This document shows, in pieces, positions 21,478 to 27,011 of a DNA stretch of 27,011 nucleotides. The notes under the pieces are model-generated. The model was not told where the DNA came from and did no database searches. It saw only the letters and a program-made list of their open reading frames with translations. This DNA comes from Kiritimatiellia bacterium. Its GTDB lineage: Bacteria > Verrucomicrobiota > Kiritimatiellia > RFP12 > UBA1067. The translations under genes were made by a program, and so were the position numbers. Each line of letters begins with the position of its first letter. The first letter of the stretch is position 1. Location: the NCBI GenBank assembly GCA_017508315.1, contig JAFVZE010000397.1, forward strand, positions 1-27,011, read 5' to 3'.

Positions 21478-22187
21478 GTGAAAGGATGCTCAATCTGAAA
21501 CAGGCCGCCGAGCACGTCCATATGGACGTCAACGAACTGCGGCATTTCGCGCAGCGCGGTGAAGTGGAGGCTCTCGAGCGCGGTTCCGACTGGCTCTTCG
21601 ACCATCGGGCGCTCGACGAATGGGCGCAGCGCAACCTGCTTTCGGCGGGGAAGCGCGAACTCAAGCGTCAGCACAGCCTGATCATGGACGAATGCCGCCG
21701 TGCCAGCCGCGCCGGATGGGGGGTGGCGGAGCTTTTGCGCACGGATGCGGTCGACCTGTCGCTGGGAGCGAAGGCCAAGGCCGGGATTCTGCGCGACATG
21801 ACCGATCTTGCCGGCCGCACCGGCGCCGTCTATGATACGGACGCGCTTTTTAAGGAACTGACGGCGCGGGAAGAGGCCGCGTCCACCGCGATCGGCGAGG
21901 GCGTCGCGCTGCTGCATCCGCGCTTTCACGATCCGTATCTTTTCGAAGAGACTTTTGTGGCCTACGGCCGGAGCGAACGTGCGGTTTTCTTCGGAGCTCC
22001 GGACGGCGAAGGTACGCGGCATTTCTTTCTCATCTGCTCCACCGACCACGAAACGCATCTGCATATACTTGCGCGGCTGGCGATGCTCGCCCACGGAACC
22101 GATCTGCTTGAAAAGCTTGAAACGGTCGAAGATGCCGACGCGCTCGTCGCGGCGGTCGCCGAATGCGAAAAGGAATACGAGGGTTGA
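21474..22187 (+). CDS. HTH-PTS EIIA fusion protein (phosphorylation-controlled regulator candidate)
   Basis: The 237-residue protein has two recognisable parts. Residues 5-53 (LNLKQAAEHVHMDVNELRHF ... WLFDHRALDEWAQRN) look like an excisionase/MerR-type helix-turn-helix. Residues about 92-235 form a fructose/nitrogen-type EIIA domain: LFKELTAREEAASTAIGEGV leads into ALLHPRF, where H148 aligns with the phosphorylated His of the EIIA GxAxPH motif, and THLHILARLAML follows as in the family. No transport subunit (EIIB/EIIC) is near. A DNA-binding switch set by PTS phosphorylation is the natural reading, but it is inference. The start overlaps holA (ATGA). Confidence 0.82.
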   Translation: MSERMLNLKQAAEHVHMDVNELRHFAQRGEVEALERGSDWLFDHRALDEWAQRNLLSAGKRELKRQHSLIMDECRRASRAGWGVAELLRTDAVDLSLGAKAKAGILRDMTDLAGRTGAVYDTDALFKELTAREEAASTAIGEGVALLHPRFHDPYLFEETFVAYGRSERAVFFGAPDGEGTRHFFLICSTDHETHLHILARLAMLAHGTDLLEKLETVEDADALVAAVAECEKEYEG

Positions 22188-22191
22188 CACC

Positions 22192-22848
22192 ATGAAAAAA
22201 CACTGGTTTTTCGATCTCGACGGCACGTTGGCCCGTACCGGCGAAGACATCCGCAACGCCTGGGCCGGGGCTTTGGCCGCGCTCGGACGCGATACGTCGC
22301 GCTTTGACGAGGTTTTCTCGATCGGTCCGACGGTCGAGAAGATAACCTATGCGCTCTACGACGACGCTTCCCCTGAGCTGGTGGAGCGGATTCTCGAGAA
22401 ATTCCGTCCGCTCTACGACGAGAGCGGATTTCCCAACACCGTTCCCTACGACGGGATAAACGAATTTCTCGCGGCGCTGAAGGCCTCCGGCGCGAAGATC
22501 TACATAGTGACCAACAAGCGTCACGCGCCCACGCGGAGCATCGCGGCGAAATTCGGCTGGGACGGCATTTTCGACGGCATCTGGAGCTATGACACGTACG
22601 AGGTCAAGTATGCAAAACCCGATCTGATGGCGAGACTGCTCAGGGAGCTTGCCGTCGATCCCGCCGATGCGGTGATGGTCGGCGATACCGCCGGCGATGT
22701 CGATACCGGCAGGCGCAATTCGATGACGAGCATCGGCGTCGCCTACGGCTACGGCTCGAGGGAGGAGCTCGCCGGAGCGGACGTTCTGTGCGAGACCGTC
22801 GCCGAACTTGCGGAACTGGCGGCGGGAAACGCGCTCGACGGCAAATGA
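22192..22848 (+). CDS. HAD-family phosphatase, phosphoglycolate phosphatase-like
   Basis: The 218-residue protein has the HAD motifs: FDLDGTLARTGEDI (7-20, nucleophile Asp), IVTNK (about 104), KYAKPDLM with the motif III Lys (about 140), and MVGDTAGDVDTG (about 162). A helical cap domain sits between motifs I and II, as in Gph and PpaX-type enzymes. It hydrolyses a small phosphate ester, perhaps 2-phosphoglycolate arising from DNA repair. ATG 22192 is 4 bases after the previous stop. Confidence 0.87.
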   Translation: MKKHWFFDLDGTLARTGEDIRNAWAGALAALGRDTSRFDEVFSIGPTVEKITYALYDDASPELVERILEKFRPLYDESGFPNTVPYDGINEFLAALKASGAKIYIVTNKRHAPTRSIAAKFGWDGIFDGIWSYDTYEVKYAKPDLMARLLRELAVDPADAVMVGDTAGDVDTGRRNSMTSIGVAYGYGSREELAGADVLCETVAELAELAAGNALDGK

Positions 22849-22861
22849 GGGCGGACAGGGA

Positions 22862-23506
22862 ATGGATGTGAAAATAGAGGAGTCGTGGAAAAGGGAACTC
22901 TCCGGAGAGTTCGAAAAGCCGTATTTTTCGGAACTGGCGGCTTTCGTCCGCGGCGAATACGCATCAGGTGCGGTCTATCCGCCGGCCAAGTTCATATTCC
23001 ACGCTTTTGACCGGACTCCTTTCGACAAGGTGAAAGTCGTCATTCTCGGGCAGGATCCCTACCATGAGCCCGGGCAGGCGCAGGGACTTGCGTTTTACGT
23101 GCCGCCGGGCATACGTACTCCGCCTTCGCTCGTCAATATCGCCAAGGAACTCGGAAAGGGCGCCGTGCCGGATCTTCTTCGCTGGGCCGATCAGGGGGTG
23201 CTGCTGCTCAACGCCACGCTTACGGTCGCGGCGCACCGGGCGGGTTCCCATCAGGGCAGGGGGTGGGAGACTTTCACCGATGCCGTCGTGAAAACGCTCA
23301 ACGAACGGCGCGACGGACTGGTGTTTCTTCTCTGGGGCGCCTACGCCAGACGCAAGGGCGCGATAATCGACCGTGGACGCCACTGCGTCATAGAATCGGC
23401 GCATCCCTCTCCGCTGTCGGCGCACAACGGCTTTTTCGGTTCGCGTCCGTTTGCAAGGGCGAACGAGTATCTCGCCGCCAACGGTCTCGGGCAGATCGAC
23501 TGGTGA
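22862..23506 (+). CDS. ung: Uracil-DNA glycosylase, family 1
   Basis: The 214-residue enzyme excises uracil from DNA. GQDPYHEPGQAQGLAF (63-78) carries the catalytic D65, LLLNATLTV lies near 114-122, and HPSPLSAHNGFFGSRPF (181-197) is the minor-groove loop with the catalytic H181. Length is typical. ATG 22862 follows AGGGA closely; an in-frame ATG at 22808 is inside the upstream gene. Proximity to a helicase and holA gives the block a DNA maintenance flavour. Confidence 0.96.
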   Translation: MDVKIEESWKRELSGEFEKPYFSELAAFVRGEYASGAVYPPAKFIFHAFDRTPFDKVKVVILGQDPYHEPGQAQGLAFYVPPGIRTPPSLVNIAKELGKGAVPDLLRWADQGVLLLNATLTVAAHRAGSHQGRGWETFTDAVVKTLNERRDGLVFLLWGAYARRKGAIIDRGRHCVIESAHPSPLSAHNGFFGSRPFARANEYLAANGLGQIDW

Positions 23507-23523
23507 ACGGGATGTGCAGGATT

Positions 23524-23532
23524 TGGTATAAT
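23524..23532 (+). promoter_or_regulatory. Extended -10 promoter abutting the permease start
   Basis: TGG at 23524-23526 and TATAAT at 23527-23532 form an extended -10. ATG 23541 follows after 8 bases, the same spacing as at rfbC, and no Shine-Dalgarno site fits between. The -35 region (GTGAAC, 23503-23508) is weak. Confidence 0.7.
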
Positions 23533-23540
23533 ACCCGTTT

Positions 23541-24770
23541 ATGAATGTGTGGATGATCTTCAAGGTCTCGATTCTGGCGATTCTGCGCAACAAGACGCGT
23601 TCGCTCCTGACCTGCATCGGCATTATCGTGGGCATCGCCGCGGTGATCGCGGTTCTGGCGATCGGCAAGGGAGCTTCGACGATGATGGTCCGCGAGATTT
23701 CATCGATGGGCAACAATCTCGTCATGGTCTGGCCGGACTGGAACCGCCGCGGCACGGTGCGCGCCGGCATGGGCGCGGGACAGACGATGACCGCCGGCGA
23801 CGCCGAGGCGATCGTCCGTGAACTCGGTCATCTCGTCGGCGCGGTCAGTCCCGCCGTCAACGTGAGCGCGCAGCTCGTCAGGCAGAACCGCAACTGGAAC
23901 GTTCGCGTGAGCGGGGTGTCGTCGGACATGCCGGAGATACGCAACTGGCAGGTCGCGGAGGGGCGCTTCTTTGAGGAAGCCGAACAGCGCAACAATTCCC
24001 GCGTCTGCGTCATCGGCACCACGGTGCGCGGACGTCTTTTCGATGACGAGGAGGAGGCCGTCGGCAAGACGATCCGCATAGGGGCGATGCCGTTCAAGGT
24101 TGTGGGAGTGCTCGCGTCCAAAGGCGCCAACGGCTGGGGGCAGGATCAGGACGATACGGTGATGGCGCCTTACACTACGGTCGCGCGCGTTCTCCAGCGC
24201 TCGAAATTCCGTTCGATCAACATGATGAACGTTTCGCTTCATTCGATGGACGATGTCGAGGAGGCCAAGCGCGAGATCACTTCGCTTCTGCGCCAGCGCC
24301 ACAAGCTCGCGGGTTATCAGGACGACGATTTCGTTCTGCGCGACACCAGGGAGATCATGAGCACGATCGGGTCGGTCACGAATCTGATGACGGTTCTGCT
24401 GACCGCGGTCGCGGCGATTTCGCTTCTGGTCGGCGGCATCGGCATCATGAACATCATGCTGGTGTCGGTAACCGAGCGCATCAAGGAGATCGGGCTACGC
24501 ATGGCCATCGGCGCGACGCCTGCGAACATTCTCTGGCAGTTCATTCTCGAGGCGGTGCTCCTTTCGACGGTGGGCGGCATAATCGGCGTGGGAGTGGGCG
24601 TGGGCGCGGCGAAGGCAATCGGCGAGATTCAGAACTGGCCGATCGTCATCGAGGTTTCAAGCGCGATCTGCTCTTTCTTGTTCTCGGCTTTCGTCGGAAT
24701 GTTCTTCGGCTTCTATCCGGCCTATCGCGCTTCCAAACTGAATCCCATCGATTGTCTGCGCTATGAATAG
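23541..24770 (+). CDS. MacB-like ABC transporter permease
   Basis: The 409-residue protein has the MacB/FtsX layout: TM1 after LRNKTRSLLTCIGIIVGI, a large periplasmic MacB_PCD domain (about residues 40-270, with VVGVLASKG), then three C-terminal helices containing GGIGIMNIMLVSVTERIKEIG and the GLRMAIGAT signature, ending YPAYRASKLNPIDCLRYE. Such permeases export peptides, lipoproteins or antibiotics by mechanotransmission. No ATPase domain or gene, and no MacA-type adaptor, lies next to it. The end overlaps coaC by 8 bases. Confidence 0.92.
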   Translation: MNVWMIFKVSILAILRNKTRSLLTCIGIIVGIAAVIAVLAIGKGASTMMVREISSMGNNLVMVWPDWNRRGTVRAGMGAGQTMTAGDAEAIVRELGHLVGAVSPAVNVSAQLVRQNRNWNVRVSGVSSDMPEIRNWQVAEGRFFEEAEQRNNSRVCVIGTTVRGRLFDDEEEAVGKTIRIGAMPFKVVGVLASKGANGWGQDQDDTVMAPYTTVARVLQRSKFRSINMMNVSLHSMDDVEEAKREITSLLRQRHKLAGYQDDDFVLRDTREIMSTIGSVTNLMTVLLTAVAAISLLVGGIGIMNIMLVSVTERIKEIGLRMAIGATPANILWQFILEAVLLSTVGGIIGVGVGVGAAKAIGEIQNWPIVIEVSSAICSFLFSAFVGMFFGFYPAYRASKLNPIDCLRYE

Positions 24771-25287
24771 AAAGATACTTTTAGGGGTGAGCGGCTCGAT
24801 CGCGGCCTACAAGGCCTGCGAGCTGGTGCGGCTCTTCGTGCGCGACGGCGATGACGTGACCGTCGTCATGACCGAAGCGGCGAAGGAATTCGTAGGTCCG
24901 CTCACGTTTCAGACGCTTTCGAAAAACCCGGTGTTTTCCGATCAGTTCGCGCCGCCCGTAAGCTGGAAGCCCGAGCACATCTCGCTCGCCGAATCGGCCG
25001 ACCTTGTGGTTGTCGCTCCGGCGACGGCCGACATCATCGCCAAGATGCGTTGCGGGCTTGCCGACGATCTTCTCTCTTCCGTTCTGCTCGCGACCCGCGC
25101 TCCGATCGCCGTCGCTCCGGCGATGAACGACGGAATGTGGGAGAATCCCGTCACGCAGGACAATATCGCCGCGCTGGAAAAACGCGGCATAACCGTGATC
25201 GGTCCGGAGAGCGGGGATCTCGCCTGCGGCACGAAGGGAAAAGGCCGGATGATGGATCCTCAAAAAATATTCGAGGCGTTGAAATGA
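24763..25287 (+). CDS. coaC: Phosphopantothenoylcysteine decarboxylase (CoaC, stand-alone)
   Basis: The 174-residue flavoprotein corresponds to only the N-terminal half of the usual CoaBC fusion. It has GVSGSIAAYKA (8-18), H72 in PEHISLAESAD, VVAPATADIIAKM, PAMNDGMWENP (119-129) and GDLACGTKGKGRM with C155, all specific to CoaC rather than UbiX. It decarboxylates phosphopantothenoylcysteine in coenzyme A synthesis. A CoaB synthetase must be supplied from another locus, since gmk follows directly with an ATGA overlap. Confidence 0.9.
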   Translation: MNRKILLGVSGSIAAYKACELVRLFVRDGDDVTVVMTEAAKEFVGPLTFQTLSKNPVFSDQFAPPVSWKPEHISLAESADLVVVAPATADIIAKMRCGLADDLLSSVLLATRAPIAVAPAMNDGMWENPVTQDNIAALEKRGITVIGPESGDLACGTKGKGRMMDPQKIFEALK

Positions 25288-25883
25288 AAACCAAACCTCT
25301 CTTTATCGTAATGTCCGCTCCGAGCGGATGCGGCAAGTCCACGCTGATCGATATGATTTTGCAGGAATATCCCGATATCGTCTATTCGATCTCCTGCACC
25401 ACGCGCGAACCGCGCGGCGAGGAGGAGGACGGCCTCGATTACCACTTCCTTTCCAAGGAGCGTTTCGAGGAGCTTATCGCCGAAAACGCCTTCATCGAAT
25501 ATGCCGATGTCCACGGCAACTATTACGGCACGCTCAAAGCGCCCATTTCCGAAGTGCTCGCGGAAGGTAATTCGATGATCATGGACATCGACGTGCAGGG
25601 CGCGGCGAAAGTGCGCGAATACGTGCGCTCGCTGCCGAACACCGAGGCGATGAAGATGGGGTATGTCGACATCTTCATCGATCCGCCGTCGATGGATGAG
25701 CTGCGCTCCCGGCTCGAAGGGCGCGGCACCGACTCGCAGGCGACGATCGAGAAGCGTCTTGCCAACGCCGAGGGCGAGATTCGGCGCGCCGGGGAATATA
25801 TGTTCAGAGTCACTAACGATGATCTTGCGATTGCCTACAAACGGCTTTGTGATCTCATTGACGCATTGAGCGGGAGGATGTGA
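25284..25883 (+). CDS. gmk: Guanylate kinase
   Basis: The 199-residue kinase converts GMP to GDP. It has the P-loop SAPSGCGKST (11-20), SISCTTREPRGEEEDGLDYHF with the GMP-binding Arg/Tyr region, YYGTLKAP, and MDIDVQGAAKVR. The loop near 142-150 (RGTDSQATIEKRL) holds the lid arginines. ATG 25284 overlaps the coaC stop; the open frame upstream to 25050 is shadow of coaC. gmk and coaC adjacency is common, though rpoZ, often between them, is missing. Confidence 0.96.
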   Translation: MKTKPLFIVMSAPSGCGKSTLIDMILQEYPDIVYSISCTTREPRGEEEDGLDYHFLSKERFEELIAENAFIEYADVHGNYYGTLKAPISEVLAEGNSMIMDIDVQGAAKVREYVRSLPNTEAMKMGYVDIFIDPPSMDELRSRLEGRGTDSQATIEKRLANAEGEIRRAGEYMFRVTNDDLAIAYKRLCDLIDALSGRM

Positions 25884-25884
25884 A

Positions 25885-27011
25885 ATGAATTCGAAACGCA
25901 AACTCAAATACGCGATGGTGGGCGGCGCCAAGGGCTCGTTCATCGGTCCCATTCACCGTTCGTCGGTGCGGCTCGACAATCTCGCCACTCTGGTCGCGGG
26001 ATGCTTTTCGCGCGACGCCAAAGCCAACGCCGCGACCGGCGAGGAATCTGCGCTCGCGCCCGAGCGCGTCTATCCGGACTGGAAGAGTCTCATCGCCGCC
26101 GAGCGCGGCAAGATCGACTTTCTCGCGGTCTGCACGCCGAACTCTTCGCATTTCGAAATCGCCAAGGCCGCGCTTTCGGCAGGTATCAACGTGATGTGCG
26201 AAAAACCGCTTTCGCTCACGCTGAAGGAGGCGAAGACTCTTGCCGCGCTCGCCAAGCGCAAGGATTGCGTGCTGGGGATACCTTTCACCTATTCTGGTTC
26301 TGCGATGGTGAAGCTGGCGCGCGATCTCGTGCGCAAGGGCGAGCTCGGGGACATCTGCAAGGTTCATGTCGAGTATCTGCAGGGGAATTTCCGCAAGATC
26401 GATTTCACGAAGCCGCTCGACAAACGCAACCGCTGGAAGATGAACCCCCTGGAGTCTGGACCGTCGTGCGTGGTGGCCGACATCGGAGTGCACGGCGCCC
26501 ATCTCATCGAATACATCACCGCTCTGGAGATAAAGGAAGTTCTCTCCGATCTTTCGAGTTTCGCCCCGGGCAACAAGCTTGACGACGACGCTTCCGTGCT
26601 TATGCGCCTTGAAGGCGGCGCCAAGGCGGTCATGCTCACTTCCAAGGTCGCGACCGGCGAGGAGAACGGTCTGCGCGTCCGGGTGTACGGCGACAAAGCG
26701 TCGCTCTACTGGAACCAGGAGAATCCCAACGAACTTACGGTGCGCTATCCGCTGGAGCCGGACTGCGTCTACCGCCGCAAGGCCCCGGCCACCTGCGAGA
26801 TTTCCCCCGCGAGCGTCCGCGCTTCGCGCATCCCGGCCGGTCATCCCGAAGGGTTCATCGAGGCGTTCGCCAACCATTACGACGAATTCTGTCTCGCCGT
26901 GCGCGGCTATCGGAACCGCGACTATCCGACGGCCGACGACGGAGTGCGCACGATGCGCTTCGTCGAGGCGGTGCTGAAATCCGCCAAGGCCGGCGGCCGC
27001 TGGACCAAGGT
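25885..27011 (+). CDS. Gfo/Idh/MocA-family oxidoreductase (3' end outside the window)
   Basis: The frame runs without a stop for 375 codons to the window edge, so only the last few residues may be missing. The N-terminal Rossmann part has GGAKGSFIGPIHR (13-25) and TPNSSHFEIAKAALSAG; MCEKPLS (104-110) is the conserved EKP-type motif. The second domain shows DIGVHGAHLIEYI with the candidate catalytic His. Members oxidise or isomerise sugars using NAD(P). The GSFIGPIHR start resembles sugar-degradation members. GGAGG in the end of gmk is 6 bases before ATG 25885. Confidence 0.9.
   Translation, partial: MNSKRKLKYAMVGGAKGSFIGPIHRSSVRLDNLATLVAGCFSRDAKANAATGEESALAPERVYPDWKSLIAAERGKIDFLAVCTPNSSHFEIAKAALSAGINVMCEKPLSLTLKEAKTLAALAKRKDCVLGIPFTYSGSAMVKLARDLVRKGELGDICKVHVEYLQGNFRKIDFTKPLDKRNRWKMNPLESGPSCVVADIGVHGAHLIEYITALEIKEVLSDLSSFAPGNKLDDDASVLMRLEGGAKAVMLTSKVATGEENGLRVRVYGDKASLYWNQENPNELTVRYPLEPDCVYRRKAPATCEISPASVRASRIPAGHPEGFIEAFANHYDEFCLAVRGYRNRDYPTADDGVRTMRFVEAVLKSAKAGGRWTK

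Noticed and set aside
1..27011. CRISPR arrays, tRNA or rRNA genes, insertion sequences, phage or toxin-antitoxin genes
   Set aside because: I saw no spaced direct repeats, cloverleaf sequences, transposase motifs or integrase motifs on either strand by eye.

Overview
This is a GC-rich, densely packed bacterial chromosome segment. A Gram-negative cell envelope is implied by an LptA-like LPS-transport protein, Lgt, and a predicted outer-membrane barrel protein ending in Phe. Anaerobic, ferredoxin-based metabolism is implied by RnfA/RnfB and by an indolepyruvate:ferredoxin oxidoreductase beta subunit next to a phenylacetate-CoA ligase. The mix (reordered ribosomal operon, HTH-EIIA fusion, Gfo/Idh/MocA oxidoreductase, lone RfbC) fits an uncultured anaerobe of the PVC superphylum (Kiritimatiellota/Lentisphaerota/Verrucomicrobiota-like). 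That placement is an inference from gene content and was not computed.

Region 1 (1-8940) is a merged S10-spc ribosomal protein operon with 18 genes: rpsJ, rplC, rplD, rplW, rplB, rpsS, rplV, rpsC, rplP, rpsQ, rplN, rplX, rplE, rpsN (zinc type), rpsH, rplF, rplR, rpsE and rplO would be 19 if rpsN is counted. It is preceded by a leader of about 250 nt that appears to contain an intrinsic terminator and alternative hairpins. It lacks rpmC (L29) between rplP and rpsQ, lacks rpmD (L30) between rpsE and rplO, and ends at a strong terminator directly after rplO, where secY usually follows.

Region 2 (9032-11850) holds rnfA-rnfB behind a near-consensus promoter. rnfA carries a one-base frameshift in a T run. 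Convergent to it, on the minus strand, are a secreted alpha/beta hydrolase and a small outer-membrane barrel protein.

Region 3 (11931-15404) is on the plus strand: lptA, aroQ and an FmdB-type zinc ribbon, then rfbC and a sugar:proton symporter starting from their own promoter, which lies so close to the start codon that the rfbC mRNA may be leaderless.

Region 4 (15433-17548) is a tight nfu-iorB-paaK cluster for iron-sulfur assembly and aryl-pyruvate oxidation. Reduced ferredoxin from IorAB is a plausible substrate for the Rnf complex, though the other subunits of both complexes lie outside the window.

Region 5 (17605-23506) is a run of closely spaced or overlapping genes: a UvrD/PcrA helicase, lgt, holA (DNA polymerase III delta), an HTH-PTS EIIA fusion regulator, a HAD phosphatase and uracil-DNA glycosylase.

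Region 6 (23524-27011) begins with another promoter abutting a start codon and continues with a MacB-like permease, a stand-alone CoaC, guanylate kinase and a Gfo/Idh/MocA oxidoreductase that runs off the window end. I saw no tRNA, rRNA, CRISPR array, insertion sequence or phage gene. Apart from the ribosomal leader (78-432), no gene-free stretch exceeds 300 bases.
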